Counted from the stretch's first letter, positions 17,148 to 25,282 are shown. The stretch: 42,169 bases of DNA from Nocardia elegans NBRC 108235 (GCF_001612845.1 NZ_BDBF01000059.1:1-42169), one strand, 5' to 3'. Numbers and translations: made by a program. The notes: generated from the sequence alone by a model not told the origin.

Positions 17148-18967
17148 GTTGACATGAAAGTTCGCTTGAGCCGTGCTAGTTCGTCCTCACGAACGTCCGA
17201 GCCGGCCAGATACTGCTCAAGCAAGGGCTTCAGCGATCGCCTCCAGAGGTCCACGATCGGCGGCTGCGGACTCCGGCGGCTGTTCCACAGGTAGGTGCCT
17301 TTGGCGGGACGGTTCTTGCGCGACTGAACCCACGTTCCGATGAAAAAGGTGATGTCGGCGAAGTAGGTGTGCCCGATTTGGTATTGGCGGCCCAGCTCAA
17401 CCGATTCCTCGATCGAAGCGTTCAAAGCCGCCGCCCGGTCTGCGAAGAGCTGCAACTGCTCAGTAACTGCCTCGTCCAGCGCAAACCTGGACGCGATGTC
17501 ATCACTCCAACGGGCAGTGACGATTTCGAGAAGCAAGCTGCGGTCGAACGGGCACTCACGCCACAGGAACCGACGTCGCAGTGCGAAGTCGAGACTTTCC
17601 ACGGACTGGTCGATTTCATTCATCGTGCCGATCACATACAGGTCTTCCGGGATGACGAGCACGTCCGGGTCCTGGCTGGAGTCGAATCCCGGCAGCGGCA
17701 TCTCTCGACCGCGTTGATCGCGTTCGAGCAGACTGAAGGCCTCACCAAGCATCTCCGAGAGATTGGTGCGATTGATCTCGTCCAATATCAGTACGCTCGG
17801 TAGCGAGGGGAGCCCCTCGGGATGGGTCTGCGTGCGGTGTTGAGCGACCAACCACGGCAAATATCCTGGCCGATAGCGGGTCACGTTGTCCTCCAGCCGC
17901 AGTCCGCGGATGAACTGCTCGTATCCGACACCGGGATGCAGTTGAAGGCGAAAGACGTTGCGCTTGACCGCCGCGTCCACCGCTGCACCATGGGTGAAGT
18001 AACGATCAGGTCCCCAGTCCTTCAACGCCGCTTGACGAATCACTGCTTCGGCAATTTCACTGGCCTGCCAGGTCTTGCTGGTTCCCGGCGGCCCGTACAG
18101 CACCAACTGCTTCTTCCAGAGCAGCGCCTCCATATCACCGACGCCGTCGGTTGAGTCGCTAGCGCCTCTCCCCCAGATACCGACCAGCGGTGGATGATAG
18201 AAATCGACAGCCTTTTGGGGCGCCGTGTTGCCTTGCGGCAGATACCCTTCCAGCACCCTCCGAATGCTGAGCAGATTCTCGTCGACATCTTCGGCGTCGG
18301 TACCAGCGAGAAATCCCTTGAACGCTTTGGCGATCTCACGCTTATGAGTGCCACTGGAGATACGTTCGAACTCGTCCGGTCGCAGCAGATGCAGCAGGAT
18401 ATGACGCATTTCGCTTGTCGGCCAGTCGGTATCGTCGGCGAAATCTCGTAGCAGCCACGGATCGGTGAGCAGCAGCTCCAACCGCGAATCCACCGACTCC
18501 TGTTTGAGCCGGTAAACGAAATCGATGATGTAGCCAACTTGAAGATCACGACGCAGATTGAAGCGGATACCCGGATCACCGATCCCCTGGGACAGGACCT
18601 TGTCGATACCAGCCGGAAGATCGACCTGGACATCACCCAGCGCGTTCTCGAGCACCTTGCGCTTTCCCGCGACAGTCATGGCGCTCGAAAACAGTAAGTG
18701 CACGAACACGACCTCGGTCATCAAAAGACGAAGATCGACCGCCGCTCCCGCCAACTGCTCATCGAGCTTGGTGAAAAACCGGCCGCCACCAGCCTCCCCT
18801 TCCAACGGGTTGCCGTTGAAGCGGCGCACGAGCTCGTCGAGGTTTTCGATTGACCATAAATTGCCGGCCTCGAAGATCAAGGGTTCGTCTTCAACCAGAC
18901 TGCACGAAACCCAACGCTCGACCGTAGAATCGATCAGATCGCGCTGATGCTCGGTATACCGGGCCAT
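17144..18967 (-). CDS. mcrB: McrB-like AAA+ GTPase, specificity/motor subunit
   Basis: 607 residues from the ATG at 18967, chosen because GAGGAGG on the minus strand precedes it; a longer frame from 19003 lacks such a site. The C-terminal AAA+ core shows Walker A LYGPPGTSKTW (about 290-300), Walker B VLILDEINRTN with NLSEMLGEAFSLLE, and the McrB signature IGTMNEIDQSVESLDFALRR with its arginines. The N-terminal 280 residues, which bind modified DNA in this family, are helical and do not match the E. coli McrB N-domain, so the target specificity is open. Together with mcrC it forms a complete operon in a row of defence-type genes. Confidence 0.93.
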   Translation of the reverse strand: MARYTEHQRDLIDSTVERWVSCSLVEDEPLIFEAGNLWSIENLDELVRRFNGNPLEGEAGGGRFFTKLDEQLAGAAVDLRLLMTEVVFVHLLFSSAMTVAGKRKVLENALGDVQVDLPAGIDKVLSQGIGDPGIRFNLRRDLQVGYIIDFVYRLKQESVDSRLELLLTDPWLLRDFADDTDWPTSEMRHILLHLLRPDEFERISSGTHKREIAKAFKGFLAGTDAEDVDENLLSIRRVLEGYLPQGNTAPQKAVDFYHPPLVGIWGRGASDSTDGVGDMEALLWKKQLVLYGPPGTSKTWQASEIAEAVIRQAALKDWGPDRYFTHGAAVDAAVKRNVFRLQLHPGVGYEQFIRGLRLEDNVTRYRPGYLPWLVAQHRTQTHPEGLPSLPSVLILDEINRTNLSEMLGEAFSLLERDQRGREMPLPGFDSSQDPDVLVIPEDLYVIGTMNEIDQSVESLDFALRRRFLWRECPFDRSLLLEIVTARWSDDIASRFALDEAVTEQLQLFADRAAALNASIEESVELGRQYQIGHTYFADITFFIGTWVQSRKNRPAKGTYLWNSRRSPQPPIVDLWRRSLKPLLEQYLAGSDVREDELARLKRTFMST

Positions 18968-19216
18968 CGTCCCCTCCTCGAAACCCCACCTACTCGACTC
19001 CATACAGCGGCACGCTCAGGTTTACACCGAGCGGCCGATGGTATCGTACGCCAAACAGGCTGCAGCGCTGGGGATTAGACCCGATCGAAGCCTCACGACC
19101 TCCGGGACGCCGGTCGGCCACCACACCGTCGCGCAACCGGCGGCGTTCCACGCCGAACGGCTACTAGGTGTTGCGGGTCATGACGTTGGTGGCATGTAGG
19201 GGTCGCGCCGTGGTGT
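18968..19216. other. Divergent intergenic region between mcrB and trpS leader
   Basis: No gene seen. It must contain the minus-strand promoter of mcrBC and the plus-strand promoter of the trpS leader. Confidence 0.45.
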
Positions 19217-19222
19217 TATCGT
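19217..19222 (+). promoter_or_regulatory. -10 box of the trpS leader transcript
   Basis: TATCGT matches TANNNT and ends six bases before the GTG at 19229, the spacing of leaderless actinobacterial mRNAs. The transcript would start at the first base of the leader peptide. Confidence 0.5.
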
Positions 19223-19228
19223 TGCCGG

Positions 19229-19279
19229 GTGATCGATATTCGACAGGCATGGTGGTGGCTGCTCCAGCAGCCCGTCTAA
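19229..19279 (+). CDS. Trp-rich leader peptide of the trpS attenuator
   Basis: A 16-residue peptide, VIDIRQAWWWLLQQPV (initiating Val read as Met), from GTG 19229 to TAA 19277-19279. Three consecutive TGG codons at 19250-19258 in so short a peptide are the mark of a ribosome-stalling sensor of charged tRNA-Trp. It lies 85 nt before the tryptophanyl-tRNA synthetase gene and is followed at once by competing hairpins. The auxiliary TrpRS gene of Streptomyces coelicolor is known to be controlled by ribosome-mediated attenuation through such a leader. Confidence 0.88.
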   Translation: MIDIRQAWWWLLQQPV

Positions 19280-19363
19280 CCATGTCCGCGGGCTGTACGC
19301 AGCCCGCATGTCATCTGACCTGAACGAGGTTCGTACAGCCCCTTGACCATCCAGGAGCTGTAC
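19257..19363 (+). promoter_or_regulatory. trpS attenuator with alternative RNA pairings
   Basis: Several exclusive pairings are visible. Segment 1:2 is GGCTGC (19257-19262) with GCAGCC (19267-19272), overlapping the last Trp codon. Segment 2:3, the antiterminator, is CAGCCCG (19268-19274) with CGGGCTG (19289-19295). Segment 3:4, terminator-like, is GCGGGCTG (19288-19295) with CAGCCCGC (19300-19307) around a TACG loop. In addition GGGCTGTACG (19290-19299) can pair with CGTACAGCCC (19332-19341), and GTACAGC (19333-19339) with GCTGTAC (19357-19363), which covers the ribosome binding site. Hairpin 3:4 lacks a U-tract. Control could therefore be transcriptional, translational or both. Confidence 0.8.
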
Positions 19364-19364
19364 A

Positions 19365-20405
19365 TTGAATACCTTCTCTGCCGCTGTCGAGCGCAGCAGC
19401 ACGTTGCGTGCCGCAGTCACCGAGCACCCCGGCCGGTACCGCATCCTCACCGGCGAACGCCCCACCGGCCCTCTGCATTTGGGTCACTACTTCGGGACCA
19501 TCTCCGAACGGGTGCGGCTGCACCGTCTGGGCGTGGACACGTTCGTGATCCTCGCCGACTATCAGGTCATCACCGACCGTGACGCGATGGGGCAGGTCCG
19601 GGAGAACGTCTACAGCGCCGTGCTGGATTATCTGGCTGCCGGCATCGACCCCGACCGGGCGACCATCTTCACTCACTCGTCGGTCCCGGCGCTGAACCAG
19701 CTCATGCTGCCGTTCCTGAGCCTGGTGACCGAGGCCGAACTCCACCGCAATCCCACCGTCAAAGCGGAACATGCCGCATCCGGTCGTGCCTTGAGCGGAC
19801 TGCTGCTGACCTACCCGGTCCACCAGGCCGCCGACATCCTGTTCTGCAAGGGGAACCTGGTCCCCGTGGGAAAGGACAACCTGCCGCACGTCGAGCTGAC
19901 GCGGGTGATCGCGCGGCGCTTCAACGAACGCTATAGCGCGGTGTTCCCCGAACCGCAGGCACTGCTCACCTCGGCACCGGAAGTTCCCGGTCTCGACGGG
20001 CGAAAGATGTCCAAGAGCTACGGCAACGCGATCGCATTGTCGATGACCGCCGACGAAACGGCGGCCCTGATCCGCCGGGCCCCGACCGACTCCCAGCGAC
20101 TCATCACATTCGATTCTGTCAATCGTCCCGGCGTGTCCGCGCTGCTGACCACGGCCGCATTGTGTTCCGGCCGCGATGAAAGAGACCTGGCCGATGACAT
20201 CGGCGACGCCGGGGCCGGGGCGCTGAAGAAGCTCACCACCGACTCGGTCAACGAGTTCCTCGCCCCACACCGTCAACGCCGCACCGACTTCGCGCGCGAC
20301 CCTGAATTCGTGCGCAGTGTTCTGCGGCACGGGAACCGCCGCGCCAACGTGGAGGCAACCCGCACCCTTGAGGAAGTGCACGCTGCGATGGGAACCGCGT
20401 ACTGA
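19365..20405 (+). CDS. trpS: Tryptophanyl-tRNA synthetase, auxiliary type
   Basis: 346 residues, normal for bacterial TrpRS, a class I synthetase charging tRNA-Trp. The HIGH-type motif is GPLHLGHYFG (His38) and KMSKS is at 214-218 (GRKMSKSYGN). In LADYQVIT, Gln67 stands where Geobacillus TrpRS has His43, a residue tied to indolmycin binding; such a change, plus the attenuator upstream, suggests an inducible, inhibitor-resistant second enzyme like TrpRS1 of Streptomyces coelicolor (inference). Start: TTG 19365 with AGGAG at 19353-19357. It stands alone between mcrBC and an IS, so it is accessory rather than the housekeeping copy. Confidence 0.92.
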   Translation: MNTFSAAVERSSTLRAAVTEHPGRYRILTGERPTGPLHLGHYFGTISERVRLHRLGVDTFVILADYQVITDRDAMGQVRENVYSAVLDYLAAGIDPDRATIFTHSSVPALNQLMLPFLSLVTEAELHRNPTVKAEHAASGRALSGLLLTYPVHQAADILFCKGNLVPVGKDNLPHVELTRVIARRFNERYSAVFPEPQALLTSAPEVPGLDGRKMSKSYGNAIALSMTADETAALIRRAPTDSQRLITFDSVNRPGVSALLTTAALCSGRDERDLADDIGDAGAGALKKLTTDSVNEFLAPHRQRRTDFARDPEFVRSVLRHGNRRANVEATRTLEEVHAAMGTAY

Positions 20406-20454
20406 TGCCTGCCACACGGATACGAGATTTCTTACTCACGCCGAGACTGCGCCG

Positions 20455-21456
20455 ATGACTCACCGAAACGCGCCGTTGTCCGTCGAAGGCCGTCGCCGAC
20501 TCGTGCAGCGTTGTCAGACTCGCCCTATCTCGCACATCGCCGCTGAAATGGGTATTTCACGAGCGTGTGCCAGTAAATGGGTGGCCCGCTACCGGGAGTT
20601 CGGAGAGCCCGGCCTGCTCGACCGGCCCAGCGTGCCGCACCGCCAACCAACCGCCACGCCGGTCGAAGTAGTCGCCCAGATCGAGACGCTGCGGCGCGAG
20701 AAGAAGTGGTCGGCCCGGCGCATCGCCCTCGAACTCGCCAACGACGGCATCGCCATCTCGGTGCGGACCGTCAGCCGGCATCTGGCCCACCTCGGGTTGA
20801 ATCGGCGCAGGTTCCTCGACCCGTCCGGGGAGAGCAACCGCGCACCACGACGGATCATCGCCCGCTGGCCCGGCCACATGGTCCACGTCGACATCAAGAA
20901 GGTCGGCCGCATCCCCGACGGCGGCGGTTGGCGTGCCCACGGCCGCGGCAGCGAACTTGCCAAGAAGGTCGGCCGGGCAAAGACCGGCGGCGCCCGCGCC
21001 GGATACGTATATCTGCACTCGGCGATCGACGGATTCTCCCGGCTGGCCTACACCGAAGCTCTCACTGACGAGAAAGCTTGCACCGCAATCGCTTTCATGC
21101 ACCGTGCCCGAGCGTTCTTCGCCGCCCACGGCATCGAACACATTCACCGCGTCGTCACAGACAATGGCGCCTGCTACCGCGCGAGGGACTTCGCGAAGGT
21201 GCTACACGGGGCCCGGCATCATCGGATCGCCCCGTATGTCCCGCGCCACAACGGCAAAGTCGAACGCTACAACAGGATCCTCGCCGAGGAGTTCCTCTAC
21301 GCACGCATCTGGACCAGCGAAACCCAACGCTCCGAGTCACTGCAGGTATGGAATATCCACTACAACTACCACCGGCCCCACACCGCCGTCAGCGACCGGC
21401 CGCCCGCGGACAAGCTTCAGGCCGGAGTCACCAACGTCATGGCCTCATACAACTAG
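20455..21456 (+). CDS. IS481-family transposase
   Basis: 333 residues. N-terminal HTH (RRRLVQRCQTRPISHIAAEM, ISRACASKWVARYREFG) followed by the RNase H-like DDE catalytic core: VHVDIKKVG (Asp), VVTDNGACY (Asp) and GKVERYNR (Glu), typical of the IS481 group, with the C-terminal HYNYHRPHTA motif. The frame is intact, with start at ATG 20455. Its TAG stop (21454-21456) is made partly of the TA duplicated by the neighbouring IS630-family element, so the right end of this IS should continue after 22599. I could not define its terminal inverted repeats. Confidence 0.88.
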   Translation: MTHRNAPLSVEGRRRLVQRCQTRPISHIAAEMGISRACASKWVARYREFGEPGLLDRPSVPHRQPTATPVEVVAQIETLRREKKWSARRIALELANDGIAISVRTVSRHLAHLGLNRRRFLDPSGESNRAPRRIIARWPGHMVHVDIKKVGRIPDGGGWRAHGRGSELAKKVGRAKTGGARAGYVYLHSAIDGFSRLAYTEALTDEKACTAIAFMHRARAFFAAHGIEHIHRVVTDNGACYRARDFAKVLHGARHHRIAPYVPRHNGKVERYNRILAEEFLYARIWTSETQRSESLQVWNIHYNYHRPHTAVSDRPPADKLQAGVTNVMASYN

Positions 21457-22598
21457 TGTTCTGCGCCTGAAATCCGTTGTGTAATTGTAGGATTCGTCGG
21501 TGGCGAGGACGGGGCGGCCGAGGTCTGGGCCGGATTTGGTGGTGACCGAGGCGCAGCGTCGGGAGTTGGTGCGGGGTGCGCGGGCGGCGACGTCGACGCA
21601 GGCGTATGCGTTGCGGTGCCGGATCGTGCTGGCCTGCGCCGAGCCGGGTGCGTTCAACACCCATGTTGCGGCGCAGGTGGGTGTGTCGGCGATGACGGTG
21701 CGTAAGTGGCGGGGACGTTTCATCGAGTACGGGCTGGCCGGTCTGGCTGATGAGCCGCGGCCGGGCCGGCCGCCGTCGATTTTGTTGGATCAGGTTCAGC
21801 AGGTGGTCGAGCTGACTCTCGAACAGGTGCCGACCGATGCCACGCACTGGTCGCGGTCGTCGATGGCCGAGCGGACGGGTCTGTCGAAATCGACGGTCGG
21901 CCGGATCTGGCGGCGGTTCGAGCTGAAGCCGCATCTGAGTGACGGTTTCAAGATTTCCACCGACCCGTTGTTCGTGGAGAAAGTCGTGGATGTTGTTGGT
22001 CTATACCACAATCCGCCCGAGCGGGCGGTGGTGCTGTGTGTGGACGAGAAGTCGCAGATCCAGGCTCTGGATCGGTCGCAGCCGGTGCTGCCGATGATGC
22101 CGGGTATGCCCGAGCGCCGCACCCACGATTACGCCCGGCACGGCACGACCAGCCTGTTCGCCGCGTTCAACATCGCCGACGGCACCGTGATCGGTGAACT
22201 GCACCGACGACATCGCGCAACCGAGTTCCGCAAGTTTTTGACCAGCATCGACAAGGCCGTGCCCGCGAACTGGATGTGCACGTGGTTTGCGACAACTACG
22301 CCACCCACAAGACCCCGCTGGTCCAGCAATGGCTCGCCGCGCATCCACGATTCCACGTGCACTTCACCCCGACCGGATCGTCGTGGCTCAACCAGGTCGA
22401 GCGCTGGTTCGCCTTCCTCACCCAGCAACTCCTGCGGCGCAGCGTCCACAAAAGCGTTGCGGCCCTGGAAAAAGACCTCCGTAATTGGGTCGACCAATGG
22501 AACACCAACCCACGCCCGTTCGTCTGGCGCAAGACAGCCGACGAAATCCTCAACTCCCTCGCCCGATATCTAAAACGGATTTCAGGCGCAGAACACTA
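21454..22598 (+). mobile_element. IS630-family insertion sequence with TA duplication
   Basis: Bounded by a 23-bp perfect inverted repeat beginning GTGTTCTGCGCCTGAAATCC (21456-21478 and complement 22574-22596), flanked on each side by TA (21454-21455, 22597-22598), the target duplication typical of IS630/Tc1-mariner elements. Joining the flanks gives ...AACTAGGGAG..., which restores the IS481 sequence, so this element entered that older IS. It holds one transposase gene, broken by a frameshift. Confidence 0.9.
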
Positions 22599-22599
22599 G
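21500..22599 (+). pseudogene. IS630-family transposase, frameshifted
   Basis: N-terminal HTH domains (AAQVGVSAMTVRKWRGRFIE, GLAGLADEPRPGRPP) and the first part of the DDE core (VVLCVDEKSQIQALDRSQP) run in one frame up to DKAVPA near 22265. The rest, LDVHVVCDNYATHKTPLVQQ, SSWLNQVERWFAFLTQ and the C-terminus, is in the next frame and stops in the right inverted repeat. Comparing the expected VPAELDVHVV with the bases at 22262-22275 points to loss of a single G (GCGAACTGG instead of GCGGAACTGG). Catalytic Asp, Asp and Glu are all present across the two frames. Either a recent inactivation or a base-call error. Confidence 0.85.
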
Positions 22600-22882
22600 G
22601 GAGTGTTTCGAAGTGGTTGATGGGTCAACCAGCTCCGCCCTGGCCCGCCCGCGATGGTCCCGCAGTAGAGGCCATTTCAGTGTTCTTATACTGCCCACCG
22701 ACAGCCGGAAGATGTTGCGCCACAATGCCCTTGGACATCCGTTCTCCGACGGAACACCACTGAGCGGGAACAAAATGGGACACGATGCACCGCACGTGCA
22801 ACCTGCTGGGGCTACCAGTTTCCGGTCGCCAGGTGTTGTTCGACACTGGCGGCTATCTGGTCGGCGAGCTGGTTGAGAGTGT
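22600..22882. other. Gap after the IS630 element
   Basis: No gene supported. The first bases probably include the right end of the interrupted IS481 element. A 6-bp hairpin GGTTGA/TCAACC with a TGGG loop is at 22615-22630. A minus-strand open frame here runs into the IS terminal repeat and is a shadow. Confidence 0.35.
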
Positions 22883-23359
22883 CTAACGGGTGGCGCCGCT
22901 GGACGCCAGGAACGACTGGGTGGAATTGATTTCGAGCAGGACCCAGTAGGCGTCATGCGACCAGCTGAATCGTGAGCCACCGGTTTCGGTGGCGATGATT
23001 TTCGCGCCGCCCATCGGGTCGCCGTATGGCAGCCGGACCGCGTTCGGGAAGGGGTTGCTGTAGCCGGGATCTGGGATATGGGTGGCGAGATCGGCGGCGA
23101 GGCGGGCACCGATGGCATTGGGGTGTGCGTGGATTTCGAGCATGACCTCACTCAGGACGTTTTCGCACCCGTAAATGGTCTCGTCCTCATCGGTATCGGT
23201 GAGAGGTTTGTCCAGGGCGGGCGACATGTGAGCCGGCTCGAGCGCGGCGGGATCGAGCATCGCGCCGAGGTCGGGCGTCGAGGTCGACTGAACCGGCAGG
23301 TCCGGAGATCTCAGATTTTGATCTATATCGGCTGCGGCAGTGCGGAGCGCCCAGCGCAC
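22883..23359 (-). CDS. Hypothetical protein
   Basis: Up to 158 residues, soluble, acidic, not recognised. The part from about residue 60 reads like a real globular protein (ENVLSEVMLEIHAHPNAIGA, RLAADLATHIPDPGY, then SRFSWSHDAYWVLLEINSTQ), while the first 25 residues overlap a repeat found again at 26863-26897, so the true start is probably the internal ATG of MLDPAALEP or similar. No ribosome binding site stands out. It sits alone between IS debris and non-coding sequence. Confidence 0.4.
   Translation of the reverse strand: MRWALRTAAADIDQNLRSPDLPVQSTSTPDLGAMLDPAALEPAHMSPALDKPLTDTDEDETIYGCENVLSEVMLEIHAHPNAIGARLAADLATHIPDPGYSNPFPNAVRLPYGDPMGGAKIIATETGGSRFSWSHDAYWVLLEINSTQSFLASSGATR
23287..23321 (+). 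repeat. 35-bp direct repeat, copy 1
   Basis: ACTGAACC through TTTTGA matches 26863-26897 at 33 of 35 positions in the same direction, with weaker similarity beyond (TATATCG against GATATCG). It contains the palindrome GAGATCTC. The two copies enclose a 3.5-kb segment with the permuted tRNA-like gene. Confidence 0.7.
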
Positions 23360-23803
23360 TGGTGCGCGTCACCGGGGCGTTGAGCTCTGTGGTGGCACTT
23401 CCCCACTACAGTGAACGGGAAAACCAGGAACAATCAGCTGCTGGCCGCGGGCCGGGCTCTACCCCAGGAGTCCGCATGCCCGCTAACGCGCTCTCCAAGT
23501 CCCCGCCCTCTCGGTGGTCGCTCAAAGACCTGTCGGTTTACGGTGGTTCGGGAAGTTTCCGCCCAGAGTCCGGTTCAGCGCGGACAAGTTCACCCCCAAG
23601 TCGAACACGTCCAGGTTCCCGAGCGGCTGATGGATGCACCCTCACGATTTATGGTGTGTCCGCGATTATCCGACTGTTACCCGGCGCCACCGCCTCACTG
23701 CGCCACACCCCGGACGGCAGGCTGCGCCCGCAGGCCGTGGAGTTGGATGCGCTTGGGGCCAAGTTCTTCGCGCTATCGGTCAGCCGCCGAAACGGGGCGC
23801 TGC
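23360..23803. other. Non-coding or decayed region
   Basis: No confident gene. A stretch ending at 23808 could encode SAIIRLLPGATASLRHTPDG and AVELDALGAKFFALSV, overlapping the next ORF by a GTGA, so it may be the tail of a broken gene. Confidence 0.3.
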
Positions 23804-24104
23804 GGTGAACGCCGAACTCATGGCGATCGCGGGATCCGTCGGGTCCACGAGCGTTTCCCGTCTTGGGCTGTTGCGGTTCGGGCCGGAGCCTTTCGGGAAT
23901 GCTCTGTTCCGCCTGGCCGAGGCGATTTCATGGGTGATGCTCACCCGTGCGATCGGCCGAGCACTACGCTCGGAAGATCCGCAGACGGCAGAGAACGCCT
24001 GTCGCCTGGCACAGTCCCTCGTCGACAGCACCTCCAGCACAGCATCACCAGCCCATCGCTCCCTGTGCCCCCGAAGGCGGGAGCGGGAAAGGCGTTTCCG
24101 CTGA
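23804..24104 (+). CDS. Possible small hypothetical protein
   Basis: GTG 23804 overlaps the stop of the preceding frame (GTGA). The about 99-residue product starts with helical, moderately hydrophobic sequence (AELMAIAGSVGSTSVSRLGL, LFRLAEAISWVMLTRAIGRA) and ends Arg-rich. No domain is recognised and the opposite strand also stays open, so this is a weak call. Confidence 0.25.
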
Positions 24105-24274
24105 ATCTGGGGGCGAGCTTCGTGGAGGAACAATAAATCGGACACACCACTGTGGGAGTGGCGGCTGTACCGATCCCGCCCGAGCAGCACGTTACGAAAG
24201 GGGGTGTCACGCCACTGGCAAGCCTTCCTGCCAGGCATTTCACTGAGGGTCGCACCCGTCAGAAATTTGTGATA

Positions 24275-24308
24275 CCTTCTGTTCGAAGGGGATACGTGTA
24301 TCCTTTTT
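24275..24308 (+). promoter_or_regulatory. Competing hairpins in a leader RNA
   Basis: CCTTC (24275-24279) can pair with GAAGG (24285-24289); alternatively AAGGGGATAC (24286-24295) pairs with GTATCCTTTT (24298-24307), followed by a T-run. The two folds share bases and exclude each other, as in attenuators. They lie directly before a strong intrinsic terminator. Confidence 0.4.
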
Positions 24309-24338
24309 AGCCTCAGCCGATTCGGCTGGGGCTTTTTT
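24309..24338 (+). terminator. Strong intrinsic terminator
   Basis: AGCCTCAGCCGA (24309-24320) pairs with TCGGCTGGGGCT (24322-24333), then TTTTTT to 24338. A classical stem plus U-tract is unusual in such GC-rich DNA. It ends any transcript entering from the left or acts as attenuator of the small operon that starts at 24402. Confidence 0.85.
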
Positions 24339-24355
24339 GTTTCTCCCACCTCGAA

Positions 24356-24378
24356 GCCCTCCGCGCCACGCGGAGGGC
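24356..24378 (+). promoter_or_regulatory. Hairpin just before the ribosome binding site
   Basis: GCCCTCCGCG (24356-24365) and CGCGGAGGGC (24369-24378) form a perfect 10-bp stem with a CCA loop, 12 nt before the GGAGG (24391-24395) of the next gene. It may be a second terminator or a translational control element. Confidence 0.6.
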
Positions 24379-24401
24379 CTTCTTCGTATCTGGAGGTTTC
24401 C

Positions 24402-24674
24402 TTGCCCAAGGCTCTAGTCGTCGGAGGCACCATCGTCGCCGGGGCGCTTGCAACCACTAACGTCTACCCAATTGTGGCTTTCATCGGATGTATGACCGTC
24501 GTGACGATCATTGCGCTCTTCCGGGCCCGGAGAGACGATGTACCGAAGATCTTCGAATCATGGTCCAGAGCATTCGGTTTCGCTCGTACACCAGCCAGCT
24601 ATCCCCCGAGCGACGGCACCATCGATCCGCCGCCTCCTGGGGCTCGTCCGAAAACCCCGGAGGATGCATCGTGA
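24402..24674 (+). CDS. Small membrane protein with acidic/proline-rich tail
   Basis: 90 residues. TTG 24402 follows GGAGG by 6 nt, a clear start. Two hydrophobic segments (about 4-20, ALVVGGTIVAGALATTN, and 22-40, YPIVAFIGCMTVVTIIALF) form a hairpin or one long helix; the remainder is cytoplasmic with RARRDDVPK and a Pro-rich end. No known family. Its stop overlaps the next start (GTGA), so it forms an operon with the zinc-finger-like protein. Expression may be limited by the hairpins and terminator immediately upstream. Confidence 0.72.
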   Translation: MPKALVVGGTIVAGALATTNVYPIVAFIGCMTVVTIIALFRARRDDVPKIFESWSRAFGFARTPASYPPSDGTIDPPPPGARPKTPEDAS

Positions 24675-25282
24675 GCACTCAGCGAAGGCACCGGGACACC
24701 GTGCAAGACCAGGCCATTGAGTCCACCACTGCCAGACAGAACCTGACACGGTTCGAGGATTTCATCAGCGCCACACTCGAGTCCGACCGGGCCAAACACG
24801 AAAGCCATTGGCTGGCCCGTGGATGCTTGACAGAGCCGACACCTGCTGGTGTTGTTCGCCTTGTCCTGCAAAGCAAGTCGCTCAAGTCCATCGCAGATAC
24901 AGCTGATCAGCCGCTGGCAGAGATCATAAGCAAGTTCGAGGTGGCATTGATTCTGCTACGGGATGCTGTCTCGCGTCACCCACTACCACAGGATTTCAAG
25001 CAGCCTGGTGTGATTGGTCAACTGCGTCGATTGCTCGAACGCGAGTCCGAAGGCCAGGTCACGACGGTCTACTGCGAGCGACACGGCTACACAGAAGACA
25101 CAGGCATGGCTCGATGCCCTGCATGTCCTTGCGTCCTTCCGCCGCCGAGGATCAGCTCGGAAGTCGAGTTTTTCGGATCCAGTTCAACCGGTCGGCCGCG
25201 CCAGTACTGCTCGAACGCCTGCCGTCAGCGCATGTACCGGCGTCGGCGTCGAGAACAAGGAGAGTCCAGTCGGCATGTATGA
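24671..25282 (+). CDS. Hypothetical protein with C-terminal zinc-finger-like motif
   Basis: 203 residues from GTG 24671, which overlaps the preceding stop by four bases. The N-terminal two thirds is helical (RQNLTRFEDFISATLESDRA, LKSIADTADQPLAEIISKFE) and includes an HTH-like stretch. Then come two cysteine-containing parts: VYCERHGYTEDTGMARCPAC and GRPRQYCSNACRQRMYRRR. The latter Y-C-S-x-A-C-R-Q-x-x-Y-R form is frequent in small actinobacterial and actinophage proteins of unknown role. The very basic end suggests nucleic acid binding. The gene ends 106 nt before the permuted tRNA-like sequence and reads towards it. Confidence 0.7.
   Translation: MSTQRRHRDTVQDQAIESTTARQNLTRFEDFISATLESDRAKHESHWLARGCLTEPTPAGVVRLVLQSKSLKSIADTADQPLAEIISKFEVALILLRDAVSRHPLPQDFKQPGVIGQLRRLLERESEGQVTTVYCERHGYTEDTGMARCPACPCVLPPPRISSEVEFFGSSSTGRPRQYCSNACRQRMYRRRRREQGESSRHV

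Noticed and set aside
19311..20417. 368-codon minus-strand open frame opposite trpS
   Set aside because: Mirror of the TrpRS reading frame in GC-rich DNA; no motif, and it would run through the attenuator.
22582..23151. 189-codon minus-strand open frame
   Set aside because: It starts antisense to a hypothetical gene and ends inside the IS630 terminal repeat; the composition is Ser/Pro/Arg noise typical of shadow frames.
24309..24378. Riboswitch of a known class
   Set aside because: Only simple hairpins and no conserved aptamer core that I recognise; kept as attenuator-like structure only.
23780..24457. 225-codon open frame on the minus strand
   Set aside because: It runs through three hairpins and a strong plus-strand terminator, has no ribosome binding site and no protein-like pattern.
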